Origin: Arthrobacter sp. H16F315
GTDB lineage: Bacteria > Actinomycetota > Actinomycetes > Actinomycetales > Micrococcaceae
Assembly (NCBI RefSeq): GCF_024124825.1
Contig: NZ_JAMXSS010000002.1
Coordinates: 2,294,001-2,358,000, forward strand
Length of the DNA stretch: 64,000 nt
Direction: 5' to 3'
Of the stretch, positions 10,516 through 20,554 are shown piece after piece (the first letter of the stretch is position 1; each line of letters opens with the position of its first letter). The notes under the pieces were generated by a model that did no database searches, was not told the origin of the DNA, and saw only the letters and a program-made list of their open reading frames with translations. The translations under genes and the position numbers were made by a program.

Positions 10516-11019
10516 ATGTCTGTTGCACTAACCCGTGGTGTGTTGTTTGTTCACTCTGCCCCAACTGCCCTGTGCCCCCACGTTGAGTGGGCCATAGGTT
10601 CTGTTGTGGACAAGCGGACGGATCTTGAGTGGACTGCTCAGCCAGCAGCGCCCGGAATGTTCCGGGCTGAACTGTCGTGGACCGGAAACCCGGGCACGGG
10701 GGCGCAATTGGCGTCAGCTCTTCGAGGCTGGGCGCACCTGCGCTACGAAGTCACCGAAGAACCCAGCCAGGGCGTTGATGGCGGCCGCTGGTCACACACA
10801 CCCGAACTTGGCATCTTCCACGCCGTCACCGACGTGCACGGAAACATCATGGTCTCCGAAGACCGAATCCGCTACGCCTACGAATCCGGTGCCGGCGACC
10901 CTTCTGCGGTTTACCATGAGCTCTCCCTGGCCCTCGGCGAAGCCTGGGACGAAGAACTCGAACCCTTCCGGCATGCCGCCGAAGGTGCACCGGTACGCTG
11001 GCTGCACCAAGTCGGCTAA
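10516..11019 (+). CDS. DUF3145 family protein
   Basis: A 167-aa soluble protein starting MSVALTRGVLFVHSAPTALC, the conserved start of actinobacterial DUF3145, whose function is unknown. GGAGG at 10506-10510, five bases before ATG 10516, decides the start. A 296-nt gap precedes it, with AT-rich sequence near 10408-10420 (TAATTTAATAG) that may hold its promoter. It converges with fabF across a 29-bp hairpin. The family often sits beside the fatty-acid synthesis operon, so a lipid link is possible but unproven. Confidence 0.88.
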   Translation: MSVALTRGVLFVHSAPTALCPHVEWAIGSVVDKRTDLEWTAQPAAPGMFRAELSWTGNPGTGAQLASALRGWAHLRYEVTEEPSQGVDGGRWSHTPELGIFHAVTDVHGNIMVSEDRIRYAYESGAGDPSAVYHELSLALGEAWDEELEPFRHAAEGAPVRWLHQVG

Positions 11020-11060
11020 GACCCGCCAGCCAGGAGCCACCGCACCACACACCATAGCTA

Positions 11061-11123
11061 CGCCGAGATGACAGATGGCGGCAGTGTTCACCAAGAACAT
11101 TGCCGCCATCTGTCATCTCGGCG
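11061..11123. terminator. 29-bp near-perfect hairpin between convergent genes
   Basis: Arms 11061-11089 and 11095-11123 pair over 29 bp with one G:U and a 5-base loop (ACCAA). It lies between the convergent DUF3145 gene and fabF and probably ends transcription from both sides. There is no T tract. It is far longer than an ordinary terminator and could also be a dispersed repeat. Confidence 0.75.
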
Positions 11124-11141
11124 TGCTGCGGGCAGTTGGAG

Positions 11142-12378
11142 CTAGACGCTCCGCACCGCGATCACGGCGTTGTGGCCGCCGAAGCCAAAGGAGTTGCTTA
11201 GGGCCGCGATACTGCCGGAGGGCAGGTCTCGGGCCGTTGTAACCACGTCGAGGGGGGATTTCCGGATCCTGGTTCTCCAGGTTGATGGTCACCGGGGCTT
11301 TGCGGTCATAAACCGCCATCACGGTCAGCACGGCCTCCACCGCACCGGAGGCGCCCAGCAGGTGCCCCATCTGCGACTTGGTGGCCGAGACCGCGACACT
11401 GTCCACGTGCTGGCCCAAAGCCGCCTTCAGGGCAGCGTACTCGGGCTTGTCGCCGACCGGAGTGGAGGTGGCGTGCGCGTTGACGTGCACCACGTCCTCG
11501 GGCTGGATACGGCCATCGAACATTGCAGCTTTCAGCGCGCGGGTGGCGCCGAGGCCCTGGGGGTCCGGGGCGGTGATGTGGTAGGCGTCTGCGGTGACCG
11601 AGGTGCCCGCGAGTTCTGCGTAGATGCGGGCGCCGCGGGCCAGCGCGTGTTCCTCGGCTTCGAGCACGAGGGCGCCGGCGCCCTCGCCCATGACAAAGCC
11701 GTCGCGGTCACGGTCGTAGGGGCGTGAGGCGTGCTCGGGATCGTCGTTGCGGCGCGAGAGGGCCTGCATGGAGGCAAATGCGGCAATCGGCATCGGGTGG
11801 ATGGCGGCTTCGGCGCCACCGCACACAACGACGTCGGCCTTGCCGGAGCGGATCAGGTCAAGGCCCATGTGAACAGCTTCGGTGCCGGAGGCACACGCGG
11901 AGACCGGGGTGTGGGCACCGGCGCGGGCACCCAAGTCAAGGCTGACGGCGGCTGCCGGGCCGTTGGGCATCAGCATCGGCACGGTCATGGGCAGGACGCG
12001 GCGGGGGCCCTTTTCGCGCAGGGTGTCCCAGGCGTCCAGGAGGGTCCAGACGCCGCCAATGCCGGTGGCGAAGGCCACGGCCAGGCGGTCGTGGTCGATT
12101 TCGGTAATGCCGGAGTCGGCCCACGCTTCGCGGGCGGCGACAACGGCGAACTGCGTGGACGGGTCCATGCGCTTGGCCTCGACCCGGCTCAGGACCTCCG
12201 TGGCGGGGGTGGAGGCGCGGGCGGCGAAGTGGACGGGCAGTTCATACTTGGCCACCCAATCGTCCTCGAGCGTGTGCGCGCCGGAGACGCCCTTCAGCGC
12301 GTTCTTCCACATCGTGGGGACATCGCCGCCAATGGGTGTGGTGGCACCCAGACCGGTAATGACTACTTTGCGTGCCAT
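11142..12378 (-). CDS. fabF: beta-ketoacyl-ACP synthase II, frameshifted near the 3' end
   Basis: Condensing enzyme of type II fatty-acid synthesis, elongating acyl-ACP with malonyl-ACP. The catalytic triad is Cys162 (SACASG), His302 (NAHATSTPVGD) and His339 (QMGHLLGASG). The frame is lost after NQDPEIP at a G6 run (11252-11257, plus strand). With one base removed it continues to SFGFGGHNAVIAV, the expected C-terminus, and stops at 11142-11144, giving 411 aa. ATG at 12378 is preceded by AGAGAGTGATC. It is the last gene of the fasR-fabD-fabH-acpP-fabF operon. Confidence 0.92.
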
Positions 12379-12532
12379 GGGATCACTCTCTGTCGGTGCG
12401 CCTGCCGTGTCCGGGACTTGGGTAAGGCTGCCGGGGCCTGCGTTGCGAAAAACGTTGGGGGTGGAGCGGGTGGTGGTGCACATGGCGCGGTCCGGGGGTG
12501 CAGTTGCGCCCCCGGACCGGCCGGGGCCGGAA

Positions 12533-12778
12533 CTAGGCCTGTGCGTTCGCGATGAAGCTGACTGCGTCGCCGACGGTCTTGAGGTTCTTGACTTCTTCGT
12601 CCGGGATGCGCACGCCGAACTTCTCTTCGGCGTTGACGACGATCGTCATCATCGAGATGGAGTCGATGTCCAGGTCCTCGGTGAAGGACTTGTCCATTTC
12701 GACAGCCTCGGTGGCGAGGCCGGTCTCTTCGTTGACGATTTCAGCCAGGCCGGCCAGGATCTCTTCGTTGCTAGCCAT
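12533..12778 (-). CDS. acpP: acyl carrier protein
   Basis: An 81-aa acidic carrier protein. The 4'-phosphopantetheine attachment serine is Ser40 in DLDIDSIS. It shuttles acyl chains among the FAS-II enzymes encoded on either side. The ATG at 12778 gives MASNEEIL with AAAAGGAG upstream. A longer frame to 12847 is unconserved. Confidence 0.96.
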   Translation of the reverse strand: MASNEEILAGLAEIVNEETGLATEAVEMDKSFTEDLDIDSISMMTIVVNAEEKFGVRIPDEEVKNLKTVGDAVSFIANAQA

Positions 12779-12907
12779 GATGGCTCCTTTTCTTGTTATT
12801 GCCGTGGGCTGCCGTTGTGCCGGCAGCTTCGGGCGGAAATGACTCAAACCGAGGGTTCGGCTTGTTGCGGGATGTGAAGACGGGGGAATGTGGCGGAACC
12901 CGGGGGC

Positions 12908-13969
12908 TCAGGGAAGCACAATGACTTGGGCACCGAAGACCAGTCCGGCACCGAAGCCGATCTGCAGTGCCAGGCCACCGCTGAGCTGCGGGTTTTCCTG
13001 CAGCAGCCGATGGGTGGCCAGGGGGATGGACGCTGCGGAAGTGTTGCCGGCGTCGGCGATGTCCCGGGCGATGATGACCGTCCCGGGAAGCTTCAGTTTT
13101 TTGGCCATCTCGTCGATGATCCGCATGTTCGCCTGGTGCGGAATGAAGGCCGCGAGATCGTCAGCGGTGATGCCTGCGGCGTCCAGCGCCTGCTGCGCGA
13201 CTTTGGCCATCTCCCAGACTGCCCAGCGGAACACCGTCTGGCCGTCCTGGCGGAGCGTCGGCCAAAGCGCCGGATCCGCGACGGCGGCTTCCCCGGTACC
13301 GGGAGCACCGCCCTGCGCTCCCGCCGAGGCCGGACCGCGGAGATCCAGCATGGAACCGGTCATGCCGATTGCGTCCCACTTGCTGCCGTCCGAGCCCCAC
13401 ACCGACGGGCCGATGCCCGGGGTCTCGGACGGGCCGATCACGACGGCGCCGGCGCCGTCGCCGAGCAGGAAGGAGATGGTTCGCTCGGTGTTGTCGATGA
13501 CGTCAGAGAGCTTTTCCGCGCCGACCACAAGGACGTAGTCGGCAGCGCCGGACCGCACCAGCGCATCGGCCTGGGCGATGCCGTAGCAGTACCCGGCGCA
13601 CGCGGCGGAGATATCGAAGGCGGGGGCCGGTGTGGCACCCAGACGGTCTGCGAGGCTCGCCGCAGCGGACGGGGTGGCGTAGGGGTGCGTCACGGTGGAG
13701 ACGATGACGGCGCCAAGCTGGGAGGCCTCAATGCCGGCCTTCTGCAGGGCTTCTCGGGAAGCGCCCTCAGCCATGTCAATCACGCTGATGTCAGCGGAGG
13801 CGCGGTGCCGGGTGATGATGCCGGTCCGCTGGCGGATCCACTCATCGGAGGAATCGATCCACTGGCAGACGTCCTCGTTGGTGACGATCACGTCGGGACG
13901 GTAGGCTCCGACTCCCATAACGCGGGTGTTCTCGTGCAGCGGGGCCTGCTTTAATGTGGGCACACTCAT
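12908..13969 (-). CDS. fabH: beta-ketoacyl-ACP synthase III
   Basis: Starts fatty-acid chains by condensing an acyl-CoA primer with malonyl-ACP; in actinobacteria it often prefers branched primers. The 353-aa protein carries the catalytic Cys124 (SAACAG), His278 (IPHQANMRI) and Asn309 (AGNTSAAS). Its ATG overlaps the fabD stop by four bases, so translation is coupled. The family, order and intact residues make the call secure. Confidence 0.95.
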   Translation of the reverse strand: MSVPTLKQAPLHENTRVMGVGAYRPDVIVTNEDVCQWIDSSDEWIRQRTGIITRHRASADISVIDMAEGASREALQKAGIEASQLGAVIVSTVTHPYATPSAAASLADRLGATPAPAFDISAACAGYCYGIAQADALVRSGAADYVLVVGAEKLSDVIDNTERTISFLLGDGAGAVVIGPSETPGIGPSVWGSDGSKWDAIGMTGSMLDLRGPASAGAQGGAPGTGEAAVADPALWPTLRQDGQTVFRWAVWEMAKVAQQALDAAGITADDLAAFIPHQANMRIIDEMAKKLKLPGTVIIARDIADAGNTSAASIPLATHRLLQENPQLSGGLALQIGFGAGLVFGAQVIVLP

Positions 13970-14895
13970 GCCTGTCCTTCCAGTTCTGCGAATAGGGCCA
14001 GGGCGGCGGACAGGTCGTCCGGGGTCTTGACGGTCACGGTCTTCACACCCGGCATACCCCGCTTAGCGAGTCCGGCGAGTGTTCCGGCCGGAGCCAGTTC
14101 AATCACGCCGGTCACGCCGCGCTTCACGAGTGTTTCCATGCAGAGGTCCCAGCGGACCGGGCGGGAAACCTGGGCGATCAGGCTTTCGACGGCGGCGCCA
14201 CCATCGGTGATTTCCGCGCCGTCGAAGTTGGACAGCAGCGGCACCTGCGGGTTCCGCGGGTGCAGCGCGGGGCGAAGGGCCCGCAGCGCCGCTACGGCGG
14301 GGGACATGTGCGAGGTGTGGAATGCACCGGCCACCTTCAACGGGATCACCCGGGCCTTGGCCGGCGGGTTCTCCGCGAGGGCCTTGAGCTGGTCCAGGGT
14401 GCCGGCCGCGACGGTCTGGCCGGCGCCGTTGACGTTGGCGGCCGTGGCGCCGCAGGCCTCGATCGCGGCCAGGACCTCGGCCGGGTCGCCGCCCACCACC
14501 GCGCTCATGCCGGTGGGGGTTGCCGCGGCGGCAGCTGCCATGCTGTTGGCGCGTTCCCGGACAAACGTCATGGCTTCGGTCTCCGTGAGCACACCAGCCA
14601 GGGCGGAGGCAGTGATTTCGCCGACAGAGTGGCCGGCAAGGATAACCGGGAGGGTGGCCAGTTCGACGTCGAACAGCGACCGGGCCGCCACCAACCCGGC
14701 GGCGACGATCAACGGCTGGGCAACAGCCGTGTCCTTGATGGTCTCCTCGTCCGACGTGGTGCCGTGGGCGGTGAGGTCGATCCCCGCGATCTCGCTGAGC
14801 GAGGCCAGATGGCCTGCGACGGGCGGCAGTTCCAGCCAAGGGGCCAGAAAACCGGGGGTCTGGGAGCCCTGTCCAGGGCAGACGATTGCAAGCAC
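13966..14895 (-). CDS. fabD: malonyl-CoA:ACP transacylase
   Basis: Transfers malonyl groups from CoA to ACP. The 309-aa protein has the nucleophile Ser90 in GHSVGE and the catalytic His193 in AFHTSHM. The GTG at 14895 (VLAIVCPGQGSQ) is chosen because family members start there. An in-frame start at 14952 would add an unconserved stretch. The gene lies 87 bases after the regulator gene and overlaps fabH. Confidence 0.95.
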   Translation of the reverse strand: MLAIVCPGQGSQTPGFLAPWLELPPVAGHLASLSEIAGIDLTAHGTTSDEETIKDTAVAQPLIVAAGLVAARSLFDVELATLPVILAGHSVGEITASALAGVLTETEAMTFVRERANSMAAAAAATPTGMSAVVGGDPAEVLAAIEACGATAANVNGAGQTVAAGTLDQLKALAENPPAKARVIPLKVAGAFHTSHMSPAVAALRALRPALHPRNPQVPLLSNFDGAEITDGGAAVESLIAQVSRPVRWDLCMETLVKRGVTGVIELAPAGTLAGLAKRGMPGVKTVTVKTPDDLSAALALFAELEGQA

Positions 14896-14982
14896 GTATC
14901 CAGCTTTCCAAACTACGGCGTGATTATCGGTGTATTCGTGCACCAAGCTCACAGGGTCACTTTGTAGGAAGTCTACAACTGC

Positions 14983-16227
14983 TCAAGGGCTGTTGCGCGA
15001 CGGCTGACGTTCGACGGCGGGCTTCGGCGGGGTCGCCAGCCGGCCAACGACCAGGGCCGTCTGGAGCACAAAAGCCTCCCGGGGCAGCAACGGATCCCAG
15101 CCGGTGACGTCACAGACGCGCTTGAGCCGGTAACGCACGGTGTTGGCATGGACGAAGAGTTCGCGGGCTGTGGCCTCGAGCGAATGCCCAAGTTCGAGGT
15201 AGGTCCCGAGGGTCTCGACGAGGCCGTTGGACGCCGCGAGCAGGGGGCGGTAGATGTTCTTGACGAGGGAGCGGCGCGCCGCGTCGTCGCCTGAGATGAC
15301 TCTTTCCGGCAGGAGGTCATCTGCAGCAACCGGGCGCGGCGCGGCTGGCCAGGCACGGGCGGCGGTCAGCCCCGCGAAAGCGGACTGCGCCGAGCTGCTG
15401 GCCTCCAGCAGGGAGCCGGCTTCGGCGCCGTAGACGACCGGCCCGGGCGCGAAGAGTTCAGCCAGCTTCAGGTAGGCGGTCTCCCGGTCGTGGACCCCGC
15501 CAAGGATCAGGATAAGACGGTCGCCCTGGATTCCGACAAGGGCGTCTTCGGCGAAACGCCCGGCCGTGCGGCGCAGTTCGCTGACATAGCTGGCATTGGG
15601 TTCGGACGGAGTATTGCCGACCATAACGGTGAAGCGCTCCTGTGCTTTCCAGCCCAGGGCGGCAATCCGGGACCGCAGGGCGTCGGTGTTTTCACCGCGC
15701 AGGATGGCGTCCACAATGAGTGCTTCCAGTCGGGTATCCCATGAGCCGCGGGATTCGGCGGCCCGGGCGTAGACATCCGCTGCGGCGAACGCGACCTCGC
15801 GGGAGTACCGCAGGACCGCCTCGCGCAGCGCGCCCTGGTCCGCTTCCGGGGCGATCACCGGCACTTGGTCCTCCACCACTTCGACCACAATCCGAATCAG
15901 CTGGAGGGCCTTTTGCAGGCTGATGGAGCGGGTGAGCTCGGTCGGCGCGGTGCCGAAAACGTCGGAGAGAATCCACGACGGCGAGCTGGGACGTTCGAAC
16001 CAGGTGACGAACGCGGCGATGCCGTTCTGCGCCACCATGCCCAGGGCCGAACGTTCGTCCGAGTTCAGCCGGCTGTACCAGGGCAAGGACTTCTCCAGCT
16101 GGCGCAGTGTCGTGGTGGAGAGCTGGCCTACACTGGCCCGAAGTTTCTTGAGCGTCTCGACCTTCTCCGGAGACATCGCCCTTGAGGCAGGCTTGCGTTT
16201 TGCGGCAGTGGTGATCGGCTCGGACAT
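14983..16227 (-). CDS. fasR: PucR-type helix-turn-helix regulator of fatty-acid synthesis (FasR-like)
   Basis: A 414-aa regulator with a C-terminal PucR/CdaR-like helix-turn-helix (LEATARELFVHANTVRYRL, about residues 358-376). It lies directly upstream of, and in the same direction as, fabD-fabH-acpP-fabF. In Streptomyces a FasR protein in this position activates the same operon, so this is the likely role. The symbol rests on position and architecture rather than on experiment. ATG 16227 gives MSEPITTAAKRK. The extra 12 codons to 16263 look unconserved. Confidence 0.85.
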   Translation of the reverse strand: MSEPITTAAKRKPASRAMSPEKVETLKKLRASVGQLSTTTLRQLEKSLPWYSRLNSDERSALGMVAQNGIAAFVTWFERPSSPSWILSDVFGTAPTELTRSISLQKALQLIRIVVEVVEDQVPVIAPEADQGALREAVLRYSREVAFAAADVYARAAESRGSWDTRLEALIVDAILRGENTDALRSRIAALGWKAQERFTVMVGNTPSEPNASYVSELRRTAGRFAEDALVGIQGDRLILILGGVHDRETAYLKLAELFAPGPVVYGAEAGSLLEASSSAQSAFAGLTAARAWPAAPRPVAADDLLPERVISGDDAARRSLVKNIYRPLLAASNGLVETLGTYLELGHSLEATARELFVHANTVRYRLKRVCDVTGWDPLLPREAFVLQTALVVGRLATPPKPAVERQPSRNSP

Positions 16228-16354
16228 GCATCGAGCATACGGGGCCTGCCGCCCAAGCTCCATTTGTTCAAAGGCTACAACGGCCTTTGCGCTGGATCAC
16301 AGTATTGTCCGCGGCCGGGGGGTGTCTGGGTTCCCGGGCGTTAGGGCATTAACG

Positions 16355-16393
16355 ACGACGGCGGTCCCGCCTTCCGGTGGGGACCGCCGTCGT
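16355..16393. terminator. hairpin downstream of aceE
   Basis: 14-bp perfect arms 16355-16368 and 16380-16393 with an 11-base loop, just after the aceE stop and upstream of fasR on the same strand. There is no long T tract. It is likely to separate aceE transcription from the fas operon. Confidence 0.65.
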
Positions 16394-16410
16394 TCCGTGC
16401 TGGGCTGACT

Positions 16411-19164
16411 CTAGGAGTCGCCGCCCGCGTTGCCGGTGGTGCCGGCATTGACGTTGTGCAGGCGGTATTTTTCGATTGCCTGGGCGGGTGCTTGGGTGTC
16501 TACTTCGCCGCGGCGGGCGAGCATCTGCAGGGAACGGACGACCACTGAGTGGATGTCGTTCTTGAAGAAGCGTCGTGCTGCGGCGCGGGTGTCGGAGAAG
16601 CCGAAGCCGTCCGCGCCGAGGGAGGCGAACTCGTTCGGGATGAACTGGCGGATCTGGTCGGGCACGGCTTTCATGTAGTCGGTCACGGCCACGATCGGTC
16701 CGGTAGCGCCGGCGAGTTGTTCGGTGACGAACGGAACGCGTGCGGGCTGGCCGGGGTTCAGGAATGTTTCTTCCTCGGCGGCCATCGCATCGCGGCGCAG
16801 TTCGGTCCAGGACGTCACGGACCAGACGTCGGCGGAGACGCCCCAGTCTTCGGCGAGGACTTTCTGGGCTTCGAGGGCCCAGGGAACGGACACGCCGGAG
16901 GCGAGGATTTGCGTGCGCGGGCCATCGATCTTGGCCGGCGCGAGCAGGTAGATGCCCTTGATGATGCCCTCGACGTCGAGTTCCGCCGGTGCTGCCGGCT
17001 GGGAGATCGGCTCGTTGTAAACGGTGATGTAGTACATCACGTTCCGTGACGGGTCGTTATCGGCCAGCCCCGGACCGTACATCCGGTTCAGGCCATCGCG
17101 CATGATCACGCCGATCTCGTAGCCGTAGGCCGGATCGTAGGTCATCACGGCGGGGTTGGTCGCGGCCAGGATCGGGGAGTGGCCATCGGCGTGCTGCAGG
17201 CCTTCACCGGTGAGGGTGGTGCGGCCGGCGGTGGCGCCGATGATGAACCCGCGGGTCATCTGGTCCGCGGCGGCCCAGAAGGAATCCCCTGTCCGCTGGA
17301 AACCGAACATCGAGTAGAACACGTAGATCGGGATCAGCGGCTCGCCGTGGGTGGCGTAGGAGGTCCCCGCAGCGGTGAACGCGGCGACGGAACCGGCCTC
17401 GTTGATACCGGCGTGCACGATCTGCCCGGAGATGGACTCCTTGTACGCCAGGACCAGCTCGCGGTCCACGGAGAGGTAGTTCTGCCCGTTCGGGTTGTAG
17501 ATCTTCGCGGTCGGGAAGAACGCGTCCATCCCGAAGGTCCGGGCCTCGTCCGGGATGATCGGAACGATCCGCTTGCCGAACTCCTTGTCCCGCATCAGGT
17601 CCTTGAGGAGCCGGACGAAGGCCATGGTCGTGGCTGCCAGCTGCTTGCCGGAGCCGCGGTTGGCGACCTCGTAGACCTTCTCCTCCGGCAGGGTGACCTC
17701 GCTGTGCTTGGACCGGCGTTCGGGGACGAAGCCGCCGAGCGCGGCCCGGCGTTCCATCAGGTACTTGATCTCCGGGGAGTCCATGCCGGGGTGGTAGTAC
17801 GGGGGCCGGTAGAGATCCCCTTCGAGCTGTTCGTCCGTGATGGGGATGCGCAGGTGGTCCCGGAAAGCCTTCAGGTCCGCGAGGGTGAGCTTCTTCATCT
17901 GGTGCGTGGCGTTGCGGCCCTCGAAGTGGGTACCCAGGCCGTAACCCTTGACCGTGTGGGCCAGGATAACGGTGGGCTTGCCCTTAAATTCGGTCGCGGC
18001 CTTGTACGCGGCGTAGACCTTGTTGTAGTCGTGGCCGCCGCGCTTGAGGTTCCAGATCTGGTCATCGGTGAGATCCTGGACCATTTCCTTGGTCTGCGGA
18101 GTCTGTCCGAAGAAGTGCTCCCGGACAAACGCACCGGACTCGGCCTTGTACGTCTGGTAGTCCCCGTCGACGGTTTCGTTCATGATCTTCACCAGCGAAC
18201 CGTCCTCGTCCTTGGACAGGAGGTCATCCCACTCCCGGCCCCAAACGACCTTGATGACGTTCCAGCCCGCGCCGCGGAAGAATGCCTCCAGTTCCTGCAT
18301 GATCTTGCCGTTGCCTCGCACGGGCCCGTCGAGGCGCTGGAGGTTGCAGTTGATCACGAAGTTCAGGTTATCGAGCTTGTCGTTCGCGGCGAGCTGGAGC
18401 AGGCCCCGGGACTCCGGCTCGTCCATTTCCCCATCACCCAGGAACGCCCAGACCTGCTGGTCGGAGGTGTCCTTGATACCGCGGTTGGCCAGATACCGGT
18501 TGGACTGCGCCTGATAAATCGCGTTCATCGGGCCTATGCCCATCGAAACCGTCGGGAATTCCCAGAACTCCGGCATCAACCGAGGGTGCGGGTAAGAGGA
18601 AAGCGCGTGGCCCTCCTTGGATTTCTCCTGCCGGAACCCGTCCAGGTCCTCCTCGCTCAACCGGCCTTCCATAAACGCCCGGGCATACATCCCCGGAGAC
18701 GCATGACCCTGGAAAAAGACCTGGTCACCGCCGCCGGGGTGGTCCTTGCCGCGGAAGAAGTGGTTGAACCCGACCTCATAGAGGGTCGCGGCTCCGGCGT
18801 AGGTGGAGATGTGTCCGCCGACACCAATATCAGACCGCTGCGCCCGGTGCACCATAATCGCCGCATTCCACCGCAGCCACGCCCGATACTTCCGCTCGAT
18901 CTCCTCATGCCCCGGGAACGCCGGCTCCTGGTCCACCGGGATGGTGTTGACGTAGTCGGTGGTGGTGACCATCGGAACACCCACGCTTTGCGCGCCGGCC
19001 CGCTGAAGCAAACTACGCATTATGTACTGGGCACGCTCGGTACCCTGTTCCTGAATCAAGTCATCCAGGGACTCCAGCCACTCGGCGGTCTCTTCCGGAT
19101 CACGATCAGGCAGCTGGTTAGTCAACCCGCTAAGGATATGGGAGGTCTCTTCTCCTGCAGCCAC
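16411..19164 (-). CDS. aceE: pyruvate dehydrogenase E1 component, homodimeric
   Basis: Thiamine-diphosphate enzyme that decarboxylates pyruvate in the pyruvate dehydrogenase complex, making acetyl-CoA, the substrate for the neighbouring fatty-acid genes. The 917-aa protein is of the single-chain type ([30 protein letters not shown] for ThDP/Mg, [17 protein letters not shown]). GTG 19164 is chosen because AGAGAGG lies six bases upstream and [11 protein letters not shown] is the usual N-terminus; the open frame extends to 19356 without conservation. Co-location with fab genes is typical of actinobacteria. E2 and E3 are not in the window. Confidence 0.95.
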   Translation of the reverse strand: MAAGEETSHILSGLTNQLPDRDPEETAEWLESLDDLIQEQGTERAQYIMRSLLQRAGAQSVGVPMVTTTDYVNTIPVDQEPAFPGHEEIERKYRAWLRWNAAIMVHRAQRSDIGVGGHISTYAGAATLYEVGFNHFFRGKDHPGGGDQVFFQGHASPGMYARAFMEGRLSEEDLDGFRQEKSKEGHALSSYPHPRLMPEFWEFPTVSMGIGPMNAIYQAQSNRYLANRGIKDTSDQQVWAFLGDGEMDEPESRGLLQLAANDKLDNLNFVINCNLQRLDGPVRGNGKIMQELEAFFRGAGWNVIKVVWGREWDDLLSKDEDGSLVKIMNETVDGDYQTYKAESGAFVREHFFGQTPQTKEMVQDLTDDQIWNLKRGGHDYNKVYAAYKAATEFKGKPTVILAHTVKGYGLGTHFEGRNATHQMKKLTLADLKAFRDHLRIPITDEQLEGDLYRPPYYHPGMDSPEIKYLMERRAALGGFVPERRSKHSEVTLPEEKVYEVANRGSGKQLAATTMAFVRLLKDLMRDKEFGKRIVPIIPDEARTFGMDAFFPTAKIYNPNGQNYLSVDRELVLAYKESISGQIVHAGINEAGSVAAFTAAGTSYATHGEPLIPIYVFYSMFGFQRTGDSFWAAADQMTRGFIIGATAGRTTLTGEGLQHADGHSPILAATNPAVMTYDPAYGYEIGVIMRDGLNRMYGPGLADNDPSRNVMYYITVYNEPISQPAAPAELDVEGIIKGIYLLAPAKIDGPRTQILASGVSVPWALEAQKVLAEDWGVSADVWSVTSWTELRRDAMAAEEETFLNPGQPARVPFVTEQLAGATGPIVAVTDYMKAVPDQIRQFIPNEFASLGADGFGFSDTRAAARRFFKNDIHSVVVRSLQMLARRGEVDTQAPAQAIEKYRLHNVNAGTTGNAGGDS

Positions 19165-19588
19165 GTCCAACCTCTCTTTGAGCGCATTCATCGGCGCCCT
19201 CAGCTCCGGCAGGATAACTGCCTGGCGTGAACGCGACGTGTGCGACGTATCGGTTACATCTGCCCGGTCATGTGCGCCGGACAAGGTCCAATCACAACTC
19301 TCCCCGCCTTGGTCAGCGGGTCGTCCGCCCTTACAGGCGTAGTCGTCATCAGCCACTCTAGCTCCGACAGCTGGGGGATGCGTAGCCGCCGGGTGGGCGC
19401 CGGTTCGTATTTGACCGGCATACTGGTTGTGTGACGATGTGCCGCACCGCGGCGCTAGGATCGCCCTGTGTGACGCAGAATATGGCGGATCGCGGGGCCA
19501 ACAGCTTGAAGCGCAGGCGCAAAGGGTGTTGGCTTGGAGTAATGGAAATCACTAGAGCTATTGAAAACACCAAACATAGGAGCAACAC
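19165..19588. other. divergent intergenic region between aceE and the DUF3052 gene
   Basis: 424 bases that should hold both promoters. I see TAGGAT at 19456-19461 as a possible -10 for the plus-strand genes, without a clear -35, and AGGAG just before 19589. An unconserved in-frame extension of aceE runs to 19356. I recognise no RNA gene, palindrome or other coding region here. Confidence 0.4.
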
Positions 19589-20008
19589 GTGAGCGAGGCC
19601 GACGCCGCCACTTCGGTAAATGTGGCGGAAAAACTGGGATTCAAAACCGGGGACCTGATTCAGGAATTCGGTTATGACGATGATGTCGACTTCGATCTGC
19701 GCGACGACATCGAAGATCTCACCGGCTCGGAACTCTTTGATGAGGATGACCACGAAGTCGTTGATTCCGTCATTCTCTGGTGGAGATCCGGTGACGGCGA
19801 CCTCGTTGACACCCTCGTCGGCTCGAGGACCACGCTGACCGAAGGCGGCGTTGTCTGGGTGCTGACACCGAAGTCCGGCCGGGTGGGGTACGTTTCGCCG
19901 GCCGACATCCAGGATGCTGCGCCCACCGCCGGGCTGCACTACACCACCTCCGCGGGCGTCTCCAAGGACTGGAGCGCCACCCGTCTGGTCACACGGAAGA
20001 ACAAGTGA
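19589..20008 (+). CDS. DUF3052 family protein
   Basis: A 139-aa acidic protein of unknown function. The sequence VAEKLGFKTGDLIQEFGYDDD and the later VDSVILWWRSGDGDLVD match the actinobacterial DUF3052 family. It has no signal peptide or transmembrane segment. AGGAG precedes GTG 19589. It overlaps the peroxiredoxin gene by four bases, implying coupled synthesis and perhaps a shared stress or envelope role, which is inference. Confidence 0.9.
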   Translation: MSEADAATSVNVAEKLGFKTGDLIQEFGYDDDVDFDLRDDIEDLTGSELFDEDDHEVVDSVILWWRSGDGDLVDTLVGSRTTLTEGGVVWVLTPKSGRVGYVSPADIQDAAPTAGLHYTTSAGVSKDWSATRLVTRKNK

Positions 20009-20523
20009 CCCAAACCGGCGTCGCGGCCAGCGCCGGGGACCTTGCGTATGAGTCCCGCAGCGTTCCCGCTGTCGGTGAGGAAGCCCCGGACTTCGAACTG
20101 CTGAACCAATTCGGTGAACCTGTGCGGCTCTCGGAGTTTCGCGGCCGCAACGTTGTTCTGGTGTTTTTCCCCTTCGCCTTCTCCGGCATCTGCACTGGGG
20201 AACTGTGCGAAATCAGGGATAACCTGGCACTGTTCGCGCATGCCGATGCGGCCGTGTTGGGGATCTCCGTGGACAGCAAGTTCGCGCTCCGGGCCTACGC
20301 CGAAAGCGAAGGCTACGGCTTCGACCTGCTGGCGGATTTCTGGCCGCATGGTGCCGTCGCCGCGCAGTTCGGCGTGTTTGATGCCGGCAGCGGCATGGCG
20401 AAACGCGGAACCTTCATCCTCGACGCGAGCGGAATCGTGCGCTACGTGGTGGTGAATCCCCGCGGCCGGGCCCGGGACTTCGCTGACTACCGCGCCGCCC
20501 TGGCGGGACTCGTCGGGATCTGA
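20005..20523 (+). CDS. peroxiredoxin, AhpE type
   Basis: Thiol peroxidase of 172 aa that reduces peroxides. The peroxidatic cysteine is Cys63 in FAFSGICTGELC, within the thioredoxin fold. A second Cys68 lies close by, but no classical C-terminal resolving cysteine is seen, which fits the AhpE group. It starts at GTG inside the DUF3052 stop (GTGA overlap). The sirtuin follows about 30 bases later on the same strand. Confidence 0.9.
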   Translation: MTQTGVAASAGDLAYESRSVPAVGEEAPDFELLNQFGEPVRLSEFRGRNVVLVFFPFAFSGICTGELCEIRDNLALFAHADAAVLGISVDSKFALRAYAESEGYGFDLLADFWPHGAVAAQFGVFDAGSGMAKRGTFILDASGIVRYVVVNPRGRARDFADYRAALAGLVGI

Positions 20524-20554
20524 GACGGTGCGGACGCGGCGGCCCGGAATCGGC

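Noticed and set aside
17179..19230. 683-codon open frame on the plus strand opposite aceE
   Set aside because: Shadow of GC-rich codon use on the opposite strand; aceE is full-length and conserved, and the antisense product is low-complexity without motifs.
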